Assembly: GCF_000144405.1 (NCBI RefSeq)
Contig: NC_014371.1
Location: forward strand, 1,210,501-1,274,500
Source: Prevotella melaninogenica ATCC 25845
GTDB lineage: Bacteria; Bacteroidota; Bacteroidia; Bacteroidales; Bacteroidaceae
Reading direction: 5' to 3'
DNA: 64,000 bases
Shown here in pieces: positions 26,882-36,904 of this stretch. Under the pieces are notes generated by a model that saw only the letters and a program-made list of their open reading frames with translations, did no database searches and was not told the DNA's origin. Each line of letters starts with the position of its first letter. Position 1 is the first letter of the stretch. The translations under genes and the position numbers were made by a program.

Positions 26882-27194
26882 AATGATGTGAAATTTCTAA
26901 TAGTTCAATGTTTGTAATAATGACGCTTTCATCAATGAGAGAACGTCTGAATATCAACCGCCAAGCTCCATTGCAACGTACTGACTCTTGCCCTCTTCTT
27001 TTACCTTTCAGGGCTTCGTAGTTAAGTCCTTTCAAAGGGAAGAGGTCTTCTATTCGCCGAGCAGCTTTCATATAATCTACGGCTTTCTTAAACCCCTTTG
27101 TCACTTGGGGCGGCAAACTCCTATATCTTTTATCTGATGTCTTGCCATTTGTATATAATTCGATGAGAGCTTCGTCTTCTGAGGTTATGTTCAT
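26874..27194 (-). CDS. higB: HigB-like RelE-superfamily toxin
   Basis: The 106-residue protein ends in the RelE/HigB core: LKGLNYEALKGKRRGQESVRCNGAWRLIFRR, then VIITNIELLEISHHYD. This core carries the conserved basic residues used for ribosome-dependent mRNA cleavage. It precedes its antitoxin gene, as is typical for HigBA, and overlaps it by 8 bases. The length is normal. The toxin looks intact. Confidence 0.85.
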   Translation of the reverse strand: MNITSEDEALIELYTNGKTSDKRYRSLPPQVTKGFKKAVDYMKAARRIEDLFPLKGLNYEALKGKRRGQESVRCNGAWRLIFRRSLIDESVIITNIELLEISHHYD

Positions 27195-27219
27195 AAGCTT
27201 CAGGTATATGTAGATGATG

Positions 27220-27267
27220 CAAAGATAACAACTTTGTTTTAATTATCAAAATAGATAATTAATTATC
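27220..27267 (-). promoter_or_regulatory. higBA promoter with palindromic operator
   Basis: On the minus strand TTTG (27247-27250), a 19-base spacer and TATCTTTG (27220-27227) form a good promoter. AATTATC-N6-GATAATT (27241-27260) and GATAATTAATTATC (27254-27267) overlap the -33 box and are candidate HigA operators. Confidence 0.7.
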
Positions 27268-27801
27268 TTCATTAAAATAACTATTTTTATATAATTAAAC
27301 TGTTTTATAGACAATATATCCACACTTTATTACGTAAAAGTTAATTTATTTGATAATCGAGTATATAAATATAAGCATAGAAAAACAACATCTTTTTGAG
27401 GGTCATAGATTCTGTCCACTTCTATTCAACAGGAAATCAAAAATATTCAGAATGAGTATACCATCATCATTGCAGAAAGTGGGCTACATACCTCCTACAA
27501 TAACAACTTTCAAAAAACGGTCTTTAATCTGTTTGAGTTATCGTAGTTATTTATGCGTAAAGACGCAATCTTTGCCCGCAAAAGACTCAAGAATATTGTA
27601 TCTGTCAGATAATCAACAAAATAAAAATGGATAAAGAGTAAATGGGGCACAAGATGGAAACGAGCAAGTTTCTTTCCCGTTCTTTATTCTGCATTGTCTC
27701 AAAGAACACTTAATCTTATAATTCAAAGACTATCATTTTCCGATGAAATACAATTCTAAAACAAGAATTTTATACGGAAAAAACAATTACTTTTAAATAT
27801 G
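27268..27801. other. Gene-free AT-rich spacer between higBA and the type I system
   Basis: Divergent promoters lie at both ends. The open frame at 27350-27634 has no domain and poor composition, so I left it out. Confidence 0.5.
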
Positions 27802-27833
27802 TTTGGAGAAACAACCTTAAGAGTGTATCTTTG
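27802..27833 (+). promoter_or_regulatory. Promoter of the type I restriction operon
   Basis: TTTG (27802-27805), a 20-base spacer and TATCTTTG (27826-27833) lie 25 bases before the Xre-type regulator ATG. Confidence 0.75.
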
Positions 27834-27857
27834 TACTTACGCATTCTGCAATATACA

Positions 27858-28076
27858 ATGATAAATCAACAGAAAAAGGCGATATATAGGATTAAAGCTG
27901 TTTTGGCAGAAAAACAATTGTCTGGCAAATGGCTGGCGAATGAAATAGGTCGTACAGAGAATACCGTTTCACGGTGGTGTTCCAATAAAGTGCAGCCGTT
28001 CCTTGAGAACCTTCTTGAAATCGCCAAGGCACTAAAGGTTGATGTAAGAGATTTACTTAGGTCAACCGAAGAATAA
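27858..28076 (+). CDS. Xre-family regulator heading the type I restriction operon
   Basis: The 72-residue protein is a single helix-turn-helix domain (IKAVLAEKQLSGKWLANEIGRTENTVSRWCSNK). It is similar in length and sequence to the controller at 54130-54327 of the MORC-like system (both have (K/N)KWLA..., a W-C-(S/T)N turn, and a C-terminal LL...V segment). It probably works like a controller protein that times expression of hsdR after entry into a new cell. The start is the ATG at 27858; an upstream frame would overlap the promoter. Confidence 0.8.
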   Translation: MINQQKKAIYRIKAVLAEKQLSGKWLANEIGRTENTVSRWCSNKVQPFLENLLEIAKALKVDVRDLLRSTEE

Positions 28077-28116
28077 CCTTATATGCTAAACAAATAATAA
28101 CTAAAGAATAATAAAT

Positions 28117-30960
28117 ATGCCAGTACAAAGTGAAGCGGCCCTTGAGAACGGACTTATTGCTACTCTTCAGCAAATGAACTATGAATATGTACAGATTGAA
28201 GAAGAGAAAAATCTACGGACAAATTTCAAAAGTCAACTTGAGAAACATAACAGGAAGAGACTGGAAGAGATTGGGCGTACGGAGTTTACTGAAGCCGAAT
28301 TTGAGAAAATCTTGATTTATCTTGAGGGTGGCACACGTTTTGAAAAGGCAAAGAAACTCCGTGACCTCTTTCCACTTGAACTGGATAATGGAGAACGCCT
28401 GTGGGTGGAATTCCTGAACCGCACCCACTGGTGTCAGAACGAGTTTCAGGTTTCCCATCAGATTACTGTTGAAGGAAGAAAGAAGTGTCGTTATGACGTG
28501 ACGATACTAATAAATGGTTTACCTTTGGTTCAGATAGAGCTAAAGCGCAGAGGGGTAGAGCTGAAACAGGCTTACAACCAGATACAACGTTATCATAAGA
28601 CCTCGTTCCATGGACTGTTTGACTATGTGCAGCTGTTTGTTATCTCCAACGGAGTGAACACGCGTTATTTTGCCAACAATCCGAATAGTGGCTACAAATT
28701 CACATTCAATTGGACAGACGCTGCTAATGTACCTTTCAATGAATTGGAAAAGTTCGCCACCAGCTTCTTTGATAAATGCACGTTAGGCAAGATAATAGGC
28801 AAGTATATCGTACTGCACGAAGGAGATAAATGCCTAATGGTGTTGCGTCCTTACCAGTTCTATGCCGTCGAGAAGATACTTGACCGTGTGAAAAATTCCA
28901 ATAACAATGGCTATATATGGCATACAACTGGTGCGGGAAAAACGCTGACTTCATTTAAGGCTGCCCAGCTTGTAGCCGAATTAGACGATGTGGACAAGGT
29001 TATGTTTGTTGTTGACAGGCACGACCTTGACACACAGACGCAGTCCGAATATGAGGCATTTGAGCCAGGTGCTGTTGACAGTACCGATAACACAGATGAA
29101 CTTGTGAAGCGCCTTCATGGTAATTCCAAAATTATCATCACCACCATCCAGAAGCTCAATGCTGCTGTAAGTAAGCAGTGGTATAGCAGGCGGATTGAAG
29201 AAATCCGTCATGCTCGTATCGTGATGATTTTTGATGAGTGTCATCGCAGTCATTTCGGAGATTGCCATAAGAATATCGTCAGGTTTTTCGACAATACACA
29301 GATATTCGGATTTACAGGTACACCTATCTTCGTTGAGAATGCTGTGGATGGTCATACAACAAAGGAAATCTTCGGCAATTGCCTCCACAAGTATCTGATA
29401 AAGGATGCCATTGCTGATGAAAATGTACTTGGTTTCCTCGTAGAATATTATCATGGCAATGCCGATGTAGATAATGCTAACCAAAACCGTATGACGGAAA
29501 TTGCCAAATTTATCCTTAATAATTTCAATAAATCAACATTTGATGGCGAATTTGATGCTTTGTTTGCCGTGCAGTCTGTATCAACACTTATTCGATATTA
29601 TAAAATATTCAAGAGTCTTAATCCCAAAATAAGAATAGGAGCCGTGTTTACATACGCATCTAACAGCAGCCAGGACGACGCCCTTACAGGTATGAATACT
29701 GGTAGCTATGTGAGTGAAAGTACGGGCGAAGCAGATGAGTTACAGGCTATTATGGATGATTATAATGATATGTTCGGTACAAGTTTCACTACAGAAAACT
29801 TCCGTGCATATTATGACGACATCAATCTTCGTATGAAGAAAAAGAAAACAGACATGAAGCCACTTGACCTCTGTCTGGTAGTCGGCATGTTCCTAACGGG
29901 CTTTGACAGCAAGAAACTCAATACACTCTATGTGGATAAGAATATGGACTATCATGGATTATTACAAGCATTCAGTCGTACAAACCGTGTTTTGAATGAA
30001 AAGAAACGTTTTGGCAAGATTGTTTGCTTCCGTGATTTGAAAAGCAATGTGGATGCTTCTATCAAGCTTTTCAGTAACAGCAATAATCTTGAAGATATTG
30101 TCCGTCCGCCTTTTAATGAAGTCAAGAAGAATTATCAGGAACTTACGACAAACTTCTTAGAACAATACCCAACTCCCAGCAGCATAGATTTGTTGCAGAG
30201 CGAGAAAGATAAAAAGCAGTTTATCCTTGCATTCCGTGATGTCATTAAGAAACATGCAGAGATTCAGGTTTACGATGAATTTGAAGAAGATGCTGCAGAT
30301 CTTGGTATGACAGAGCAGCAATTTATGGACTTCCGAAGCAAATACCTTGATATTTACGATACATTTGCCGGTGGCTGTAAGCCTTCAGAAGAAAATCAAA
30401 CGCCTGACGAAGATACAGAGTCCACGGAAACCTCAACAGAGTCAGGTATTGATGATATTGATTTCTGTTTAGAATTGTTGCATAGTGATATTATCAATGT
30501 AACTTACATACTTGAACTGATCGCTGATCTTAATCCTTACAGCGCAGATTATAAGGAAAAACGTACGTATATTATTGATACGATGATTAAAGATGCTGAG
30601 TTACGTAACAAGGCAAAACTGATTGATGGCTTTATACAGCAGAACGTCGATGATGACCGAGATAACTTTATGGCACGCAAACAGAAGTTTGACGGTACAA
30701 GCGACCTTGAAGAACGATTGAACAATTACATCACGACTGAGCGGAACAACGCAGTAGATAAACTTGCAAAAGAAGAGGGTTTGGATGTAACGGTTCTCAA
30801 TCATTACTTGTCTGAATATGACTACTTGCAAAAGGAACAACCAGAAATTATACAAGAGGCGTTGAAAGAAAAGCATTTAGGATTAATAAAAAAACGCAAA
30901 ACATTGACAAGGATTCTCGACCGCTTGAAGTCTATCATACGAACATTCAGTTGGGAATAA
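28117..30960 (+). CDS. hsdR: Type I restriction enzyme, endonuclease/translocase subunit
   Basis: The 947-residue protein has the HsdR order. The N-terminal PD-(D/E)XK nuclease has YDVTILINGLPLVQIELKR near residues 125-145. The superfamily 2 motor has HTTGAGKTLTSF (Walker A near 272), MIFDECHRSHFG (DECH near 373), FGFTGTPIF and VGMFLTGFDSKKLNTLYVDK. A helical C-terminal region binds HsdM. It pumps DNA past the complex and cuts at random distance from unmethylated sites. Length is normal for the short HsdR group. All motifs are intact. Confidence 0.94.
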   Translation: MPVQSEAALENGLIATLQQMNYEYVQIEEEKNLRTNFKSQLEKHNRKRLEEIGRTEFTEAEFEKILIYLEGGTRFEKAKKLRDLFPLELDNGERLWVEFLNRTHWCQNEFQVSHQITVEGRKKCRYDVTILINGLPLVQIELKRRGVELKQAYNQIQRYHKTSFHGLFDYVQLFVISNGVNTRYFANNPNSGYKFTFNWTDAANVPFNELEKFATSFFDKCTLGKIIGKYIVLHEGDKCLMVLRPYQFYAVEKILDRVKNSNNNGYIWHTTGAGKTLTSFKAAQLVAELDDVDKVMFVVDRHDLDTQTQSEYEAFEPGAVDSTDNTDELVKRLHGNSKIIITTIQKLNAAVSKQWYSRRIEEIRHARIVMIFDECHRSHFGDCHKNIVRFFDNTQIFGFTGTPIFVENAVDGHTTKEIFGNCLHKYLIKDAIADENVLGFLVEYYHGNADVDNANQNRMTEIAKFILNNFNKSTFDGEFDALFAVQSVSTLIRYYKIFKSLNPKIRIGAVFTYASNSSQDDALTGMNTGSYVSESTGEADELQAIMDDYNDMFGTSFTTENFRAYYDDINLRMKKKKTDMKPLDLCLVVGMFLTGFDSKKLNTLYVDKNMDYHGLLQAFSRTNRVLNEKKRFGKIVCFRDLKSNVDASIKLFSNSNNLEDIVRPPFNEVKKNYQELTTNFLEQYPTPSSIDLLQSEKDKKQFILAFRDVIKKHAEIQVYDEFEEDAADLGMTEQQFMDFRSKYLDIYDTFAGGCKPSEENQTPDEDTESTETSTESGIDDIDFCLELLHSDIINVTYILELIADLNPYSADYKEKRTYIIDTMIKDAELRNKAKLIDGFIQQNVDDDRDNFMARKQKFDGTSDLEERLNNYITTERNNAVDKLAKEEGLDVTVLNHYLSEYDYLQKEQPEIIQEALKEKHLGLIKKRKTLTRILDRLKSIIRTFSWE

Positions 30961-30971
30961 TATATTCAACA

Positions 30972-31622
30972 ATGATAAAGATAATAAGAGGTTTAGATAT
31001 AACAGCTTTGGGAGTCTGTGTGTATAACCGTAAGTGGCAATCTGTCCATCTACAACAAGGAGATATGGATGGAGCTTGCGCCGTTTATTCAATGATGATG
31101 AATCTTATAGTACTAAAGGTCTTCACTCGTAATCAAGTTACAAACTTAAATACATCGTTTAAAGGCAACACTGCCAAGGGAAGGCTTTTCAAGGAGTTTT
31201 TTGTAAAGGAAGGGTTGTGTCGTGATGGCTTCTATTTCTCAGAAATCAAAGAAAAGTTGTCTCATTCTTTTGCAAAAGAGGTTATGTCGTCAGCTCGGCA
31301 ATATATGATTTCTCAATCAGCCCAAGCTTCGTATGTAGAGGAACTTAAAAAAGGAATAGACGACAACTTACCTTTGGTTACTGCAATTACATTTAAAGGT
31401 GGTGCTCATGCAATACTTGCCATTGGTTATGAAGAGGAAGAAGGTGTTATTAGGAAAATATTTTGTTTAGACCCTGGGCATGCAATAAGTCAAACCGCCT
31501 TATGGAATAGCGTTATAATTCTAAATGAGGGGAAAGGTATGTATTGCCATCAGTATATAACAGATAAAGACGATGAAAACGTCTTTGTTAGTGAAACGTT
31601 GAAAATAGAAAGGAAAAAATAA
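30972..31622 (+). CDS. Putative papain-like/C39-like cysteine peptidase embedded in the type I operon
   Basis: The 216-residue protein has a candidate Cys-His-Asp triad. C36 is in GDMDGACAVYS, at a helix start as in C39/papain folds. H146 is in FKGGAHAILAIGYEEE. D167 is in FCLDPGH. The GxHAxxxIGY strand is typical of peptidase C39-like proteins. I prefer the ATG at 30972; a TTG at 30951 would overlap hsdR. It ends one base before hsdM, so it is clearly part of the operon, yet no protease belongs to standard type I systems. It lacks a signal peptide. Whether it is a suicide effector, a regulator of the complex or an active protease at all is open. Confidence 0.6.
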   Translation: MIKIIRGLDITALGVCVYNRKWQSVHLQQGDMDGACAVYSMMMNLIVLKVFTRNQVTNLNTSFKGNTAKGRLFKEFFVKEGLCRDGFYFSEIKEKLSHSFAKEVMSSARQYMISQSAQASYVEELKKGIDDNLPLVTAITFKGGAHAILAIGYEEEEGVIRKIFCLDPGHAISQTALWNSVIILNEGKGMYCHQYITDKDDENVFVSETLKIERKK

Positions 31623-31623
31623 T

Positions 31624-33180
31624 ATGAGCGAAGAATTACAACAGAAACTCCGTGACCAACTTTGGGAAGTTGCTAACAAACTGCGTGGCAATATGTCGGC
31701 AAGTGACTTCATGTATTTCACCCTTGGCTTTATCTTCTACAAGTATTTGTCGGAGAAGATAGAGAAACACGCCAATGATGCATTGGTGGATGATGAGGTC
31801 ACCTTCAAGGAATTATGGTCAATGGAAAAAGATACCGATATCGAAGAGCTACAAGAGAGCGTAAAGACCGAATGTATCGAAAATATTGGCTATTTCATAG
31901 AACCTAACTTCTTGTTCTCATCCGTTATTGAGAGTATTAAAAAGAAAGAAAATATCCTGCCGATACTTGAGCGTTCTTTGAAGCGTATTGAAGATAGTAC
32001 TCTGGGGCAAGATAGCGAAGAGGACTTTGGCGGTTTGTTCTCAGACATAGACCTCGCCTCGCCTAAATTGGGAAAGACAGCCGATGATAAAAATACATTG
32101 GTCAGTAATGTACTTCTTGCCCTCGATGACATAGATTTTGGCGTAGAGGCTTCACAAGAGATTGATATTCTTGGCGATGCTTATGAGTATATGATTAGCC
32201 AGTTTGCCGCCGGTGCAGGAAAGAAAGCCGGTGAGTTTTACACTCCGCAGGAAGTTAGCCGTATCTTGGCTGAAATTGTAACCCTCGGCCATGCACGCCT
32301 TCGCAATGTTTATGATCCAACCTGCGGTAGCGGCTCGTTACTGCTCCGTGCAGCAAGTATAGGACATGCTAATGAGATATTCGGACAGGAGAAGAATCCC
32401 ACAACCTACAATCTTGCTCGCATGAATATGCTCCTTCATGGCATCAAATTCAGCAACTTCCGTATAGAGAATGGCGACACACTCGAAGCCGATGCTTTTG
32501 GTGACACTCAGTTTGATGCAGTTGTTGCCAACCCTCCGTTCTCTGCTGAGTGGAGTGCTGCTGATAAGTTCAACAATGATGACCGTTTCAGCAAGGCAGG
32601 ACGGCTTGCTCCACGCAAGACAGCTGATTATGCGTTCATCCTCCACATGCTTTATCACTTAAACGAGGGTGGAACTATGGCTTGCGTTGCTCCTCATGGT
32701 GTTCTCTTCCGTGGAAATGCTGAGGGGGTAATCCGCCGCTTCCTCATTGAGAAGAAAAACTATGTGGATGCTATCATCGGTCTACCTGCCAACATTTTCT
32801 ATGGCACAAGCATCCCTACCTGTATTCTGGTGTTTAAGAAATGCCGTAAGGAAGACGACAGTATTCTCTTCATTGATGCCAGCAAGGATTTTGAGAAGAT
32901 AAAGACACAGAACAAGCTCCGCCCACAGCATATACAGAAGATTGTTGACACCTACCGTGATCGCAAGGAGATTGAGAAATACAGCCACCTTGCCACCTTG
33001 GAGGAGATAGCCGAAAACGATTACAACCTCAACATTCCTCGTTACGTTGATACTTTCGAGGAGGAAGAACCTATTGACATCCATGCCGTAATGAAGGAAA
33101 TCAAGGATCTGGAAGCCAAGCGTGCCGACCTTGACAAAGAAATTGAAGGTTATTTGAAAGAATTGGGATTGGTTGAATAA
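31624..33180 (+). CDS. hsdM: Type I restriction enzyme, adenine methyltransferase subunit
   Basis: The 518-residue protein has the HsdM N-terminal helical domain (EVANKLRGNMSASDFMYFTLGFIFYKYLSEKI). It carries GEFYTPQEVSRILAEI, the SAM motif DPTCGSGSLLL and the catalytic NPPF in VVANPPFSAEW (about residue 300). It transfers a methyl group to N6 of adenine in the HsdS-defined site and is the core of the M2S1 methylase and R2M2S1 restriction complex. It is close-packed with the peptidase upstream and the GmrSD-like gene downstream (18-base gap). Confidence 0.95.
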   Translation: MSEELQQKLRDQLWEVANKLRGNMSASDFMYFTLGFIFYKYLSEKIEKHANDALVDDEVTFKELWSMEKDTDIEELQESVKTECIENIGYFIEPNFLFSSVIESIKKKENILPILERSLKRIEDSTLGQDSEEDFGGLFSDIDLASPKLGKTADDKNTLVSNVLLALDDIDFGVEASQEIDILGDAYEYMISQFAAGAGKKAGEFYTPQEVSRILAEIVTLGHARLRNVYDPTCGSGSLLLRAASIGHANEIFGQEKNPTTYNLARMNMLLHGIKFSNFRIENGDTLEADAFGDTQFDAVVANPPFSAEWSAADKFNNDDRFSKAGRLAPRKTADYAFILHMLYHLNEGGTMACVAPHGVLFRGNAEGVIRRFLIEKKNYVDAIIGLPANIFYGTSIPTCILVFKKCRKEDDSILFIDASKDFEKIKTQNKLRPQHIQKIVDTYRDRKEIEKYSHLATLEEIAENDYNLNIPRYVDTFEEEEPIDIHAVMKEIKDLEAKRADLDKEIEGYLKELGLVE

Positions 33181-33198
33181 AAACGAAAGGAACTAAGT

Positions 33199-35307
33199 AT
33201 GAAAGGTTATGCAAAACCATTATATGAATTTATAGAAGGCAATAAAATCCAATTTGTAATTCCTGTCTATCAGCGTAATTACGATTGGTTGATAGATAAT
33301 TGCGATCAGCTGCTTAGCGACTTGGTAAAACTAAGTCGCTTAAACAGATATTCTCATTTCTTTGGTTCTATCGTCACATCGTCTGCCGATAATAATAGCT
33401 ACAATAGGTTGGTAATAGATGGACAGCAACGTTTGACCACCATTTCACTTCTTCTTTTGGCTGGAATAAAGGCAGTAAAAGATGATGCTATAGAAATAAG
33501 TGATAAGAAGAGAGTTGAAGAAGCTTATGAGGTTTTCTTGAATGCTAAGTTCTGTAACGCCGAACGTAAAATTAAATTAGTACCTATTGAGAATGACCGA
33601 ATTGCCTACGACAAGATTTTTAATGGTGAGGGTTCCTTTAATGAAGAGTCTAAGATTACTCGCAATTATCACCATTTCTATGAGAAGTTGACGAGAAGAC
33701 CACAATTATTGTCATTTGACCAATTGCTTGATGCCATCGAACGCTTGCAAATCATTTCAATAGAATTGGACAAAGATGATGATGCACAGCTCATTTTTGA
33801 AAGTCTTAACTCTACTGGATTGGCTCTTACAGAGGCAGACAAGATACGCAATTATCTTCTGATGTCCTTGACACCAGAAGAGCAACTGGAGTGTTTCAAG
33901 AACTATTGGCAAAAGATAGAACTTGCAACAGAAAGCCAACCAACAAGATTTTTGCGCGATTATCTCACCATCAAGCAACAGCTGCAACGCCCTGTTCGTT
34001 TGTCTAATATTTATTACGAATGGAAGAAGTACATGGAAGGGCATGACCGTAAAGAAGAATTGATTGAAATGTTGGACTATGCACATTACTATCAGCAAGT
34101 GGTGGAGGCAAAACTCTTCACCGCCAAACTTTCTGAGAAAATGCGTCATATCTGCAATATCGAAACAGACGTGGCCAATGTATTCTTCATTCAATTTTTG
34201 AAGTATGCCTCTACTAATGAACTTTCAGAAGCAGAAATGTACAAAGTGATTGACTTGGTGGAAAACTATTTGGCAAGACGTATTGTATGCAACATGCCTG
34301 GCAATGCACTTACACAGGTGTTCTGTGCTTTGCATAAGGATGTACTGAAAAGTCTTGAAGAATATGCCTCTGCTAATATTGAACTTGATTATTCTTATTC
34401 AGATATATTGACTTTTCACATTATGCGTCGTGATGGCAACTATCAGTTGCCAAGAGATGTACAGTTTGTGGAATCAATAAAGACCCGAGATGCCTATCAC
34501 ATGCTTAAGCCGTTCCAAATTTTCCTCTTTGAAAGGTTGGAGAATTCTGTGCATGGTGAATACAATGACGTAGCTATTGATATGAAAAAGAAGGATGCCA
34601 CTATTGAACATATTATGCCGCAAACACTCAGTGGAGAGTGGAAAGCAATGCTTGGTGATAATTTTGAAGAGATACAAGAGAAATACCTTCACACATTTGC
34701 CAACCTGACATTGACAGGCATCAATAGCGAACTTAGCAACAAGCCTTTTGCTATAAAGCGTGATGGCAAGGCAATCGGAAATGAAATATATCCAGGTTAC
34801 AGAAATTCCAAGTATCGCTTGACTAAAAATGTCACTTTGTGCGAGAAGTGGACTGAAACTGAATTGCAAAATCGCAGCAATGAAATTGTGACAATATTTT
34901 TGCGTCTCTATCCATTGCCACAAACCACATTCAAGCCATTGCCTAAGCCTGTTGATGAAGTGTCTCTGGAAGAGGAATCTTTCACTCCGACAAACAGGCA
35001 GCTAAAAGGCTTCCGTCTTTTTGGCAACGAATATACCGAGACAACATGGAAGGAAATGTTATTACGAGTGGTTAAGATGGTTGAACAACAATATACAGAC
35101 ATTGTAGATACACTCTATGATGCTGAAGGCTTCTTTTGGTCAGCCCAACAAGCTGATACAAGATATTGCACACAGATTGCTCCACAAAAATACTTGTGGA
35201 CATCTATGGACAACAGAAGCAAGCTCCGCTGTTTACGATTCCTTTTTGAAAAGTGTGACATTGCCGAGTCTGAATTAGTAATGTTGCTTGAACCTATAAG
35301 AGAATAA
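33199..35307 (+). CDS. GmrSD-like DUF262/DUF1524 protein, putative modification-dependent nuclease
   Basis: The 702-residue protein has an N-terminal DUF262 (ParB-like NTPase) domain: FVIPVYQRNYDW, FFGSIV and VIDGQQRLTTISLLLLAG. The DUF1524 HNH nuclease motif IEHIMPQT (near residue 473) is followed by ANLTLTGINSELSN. About 100 further residues (RQLKGFRLFGNEYTETTWKEMLLRV...) form an extra C-terminal domain. In GmrSD this pair of domains makes a type IV enzyme that cuts glucosylated or other modified DNA. Its place inside a type I operon would cover phages that evade the type I enzyme by modification. Confidence 0.85.
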   Translation: MKGYAKPLYEFIEGNKIQFVIPVYQRNYDWLIDNCDQLLSDLVKLSRLNRYSHFFGSIVTSSADNNSYNRLVIDGQQRLTTISLLLLAGIKAVKDDAIEISDKKRVEEAYEVFLNAKFCNAERKIKLVPIENDRIAYDKIFNGEGSFNEESKITRNYHHFYEKLTRRPQLLSFDQLLDAIERLQIISIELDKDDDAQLIFESLNSTGLALTEADKIRNYLLMSLTPEEQLECFKNYWQKIELATESQPTRFLRDYLTIKQQLQRPVRLSNIYYEWKKYMEGHDRKEELIEMLDYAHYYQQVVEAKLFTAKLSEKMRHICNIETDVANVFFIQFLKYASTNELSEAEMYKVIDLVENYLARRIVCNMPGNALTQVFCALHKDVLKSLEEYASANIELDYSYSDILTFHIMRRDGNYQLPRDVQFVESIKTRDAYHMLKPFQIFLFERLENSVHGEYNDVAIDMKKKDATIEHIMPQTLSGEWKAMLGDNFEEIQEKYLHTFANLTLTGINSELSNKPFAIKRDGKAIGNEIYPGYRNSKYRLTKNVTLCEKWTETELQNRSNEIVTIFLRLYPLPQTTFKPLPKPVDEVSLEEESFTPTNRQLKGFRLFGNEYTETTWKEMLLRVVKMVEQQYTDIVDTLYDAEGFFWSAQQADTRYCTQIAPQKYLWTSMDNRSKLRCLRFLFEKCDIAESELVMLLEPIRE

Positions 35308-35313
35308 AGTCAT

Positions 35314-36759
35314 ATGGAATATATAGATTTCAAGAAATTGATTGATGCTCTGACAGCCAAGCCAAAAGAAACAGAGTGGTTAGAGTTTAAGCACAATTTT
35401 CATTCTAAAGAAGAGATAGGGGAAAGAATCTCAGCCTTGTCGAATAGTTCCTATTTGTGTAATATGCCATTTGGCTATATTGTATTCGGTGTTGATGATA
35501 AAAGCCATGATGTTGTTGGCACCGACTTGTACGGCAAACAAATAATGGTTGGCAACGAAGAACTTGAATCTTGGCTATCAACTCGCTTGAATCCTCGTAT
35601 AGACTTCGAGATTATTGACGATTTCAATTATGAGGATAAAGGTCATGTCTGTATCTTCAAAATTCCAGCAACAATCAATCGCCCTGTAAGTTTCCTACAT
35701 GAAGCATACGTTAGAGTCGGCACAATAACACGCAAGTTGAAGGACTTTCCTGCAAAGGAGGCTAAGATTTGGAAAGGCGATCGTAAATCTTTGGAAAAGA
35801 TTGTCTTGAAAAAAGGATTATCTGGTCAAGACGTTTTCTCCTACCTTAGTGCAGAAACTTATTTTGACATGATGCACTTACCTCTTCCACAAGATACAAA
35901 TGGTATTTTGGATAGGTTTTTAGCTGAAAATTTGATAACGAAAGATGAGATTGGCTACAGTATTACTGAACTTGGGGCCATTCTGTTTGCCAAGCACCTA
36001 TCTGATTTCGATGGTCTGAAGCGAAAAATGGTTAGAGTCATCGTCTATAAAGGCAAAAATAAGATTGAGACCATTCGTGAACAGACTTTCGATAAAGGCT
36101 ATGCCATAGGCTTTGAAGAAATGGTTGCATGGATAAACAGCCAGCTGCCTGCCAATGAGGAGATAGGCATGGCTTTAAGAAAGGATGCCCGTATGTACCC
36201 GGAAATATCCATTCGAGAATTGGCGGCAAACATGATTATTCATCAAGATTTTGCTGTACAGGGCTTTCCGATGATTGAAATCTATTCTGATCGTATTGAA
36301 TTTTCCAACCCAGGGCAACCCCTTATCAGTGTGGAGCGTTTCATAGATGAATATCAGTCAAGAAACGATACTCTTGCAGACATCATGCGCAGAATGGGCA
36401 TTTGTGAGGAAAAAGGTAGTGGTATGGATAAGACCATATTCTATGTGGAACTGTATCAGTTACCACCAGTACGTTTCCAGCTCTATGAAAGCCGAACCAC
36501 TGCAACGGTATTCTCTTATCGGAAATTTGCAGATTTGGATAAGTCCGAGAGAGTGAGGGCTTGTTATCAACACGCCTGTCTCAAATATGTCTCCAATGAA
36601 AAGATGAACAATCAATCTCTTCGCACACGCCTGGGAATAGAGGATAAGAATTATCCAATGGCATCAAGGATAATCAAGGATGCTTTGGAAGCGAAACTGA
36701 TAAAAGAGGAAAATGCAGAGGGAGGTAATAGGCATAACTATATCCCATATTGGGCATAG
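35314..36759 (+). CDS. AlbA_2 (Schlafen-like) plus HATPase-type ATP-binding protein
   Basis: The 481-residue protein opens with the AlbA_2 domain: ETEWLEFKHNFHSKEEIGERISALSNSSYL, GYIVFGVDDKSHDVVGT and YVRVGTITRKL. A GHKL-like ATP-binding segment follows (IRELAANMIIHQDFAVQGFPMIEIYSDRIEFSNPG and EEKGSGMDK). The C-terminal 90 residues look like a winged-helix domain. Proteins of this build are often called transcriptional regulators. They also occur inside many type I restriction loci, where their role is unknown. The gene starts 6 bases after the GmrSD-like gene. Confidence 0.85.
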   Translation: MEYIDFKKLIDALTAKPKETEWLEFKHNFHSKEEIGERISALSNSSYLCNMPFGYIVFGVDDKSHDVVGTDLYGKQIMVGNEELESWLSTRLNPRIDFEIIDDFNYEDKGHVCIFKIPATINRPVSFLHEAYVRVGTITRKLKDFPAKEAKIWKGDRKSLEKIVLKKGLSGQDVFSYLSAETYFDMMHLPLPQDTNGILDRFLAENLITKDEIGYSITELGAILFAKHLSDFDGLKRKMVRVIVYKGKNKIETIREQTFDKGYAIGFEEMVAWINSQLPANEEIGMALRKDARMYPEISIRELAANMIIHQDFAVQGFPMIEIYSDRIEFSNPGQPLISVERFIDEYQSRNDTLADIMRRMGICEEKGSGMDKTIFYVELYQLPPVRFQLYESRTTATVFSYRKFADLDKSERVRACYQHACLKYVSNEKMNNQSLRTRLGIEDKNYPMASRIIKDALEAKLIKEENAEGGNRHNYIPYWA

Positions 36760-36761
36760 GC

Positions 36762-36869
36762 CATGTAACTACCATGTAACTGAAGGTTCAAATAAGTGCC
36801 AAACTTAGCCCCAAACCCTCATATAATGGGGTATGGAGCATATACCGACCATGTAACTGGCATGTAACT
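36762..36869 (+). repeat. Two pairs of CATGTAACT direct repeats
   Basis: CATGTAACT occurs at 36762, 36773, 36850 and 36861. Within each pair the spacing is 11 bases, about one helical turn, and the pairs are 77 bases apart. They fill the gap between the AlbA_2 gene and hsdS and may bind a regulator. Confidence 0.75.
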
Positions 36870-36904
36870 GAGATATGATTGGCAACTAAAATTAAGGATT
36901 CAAA

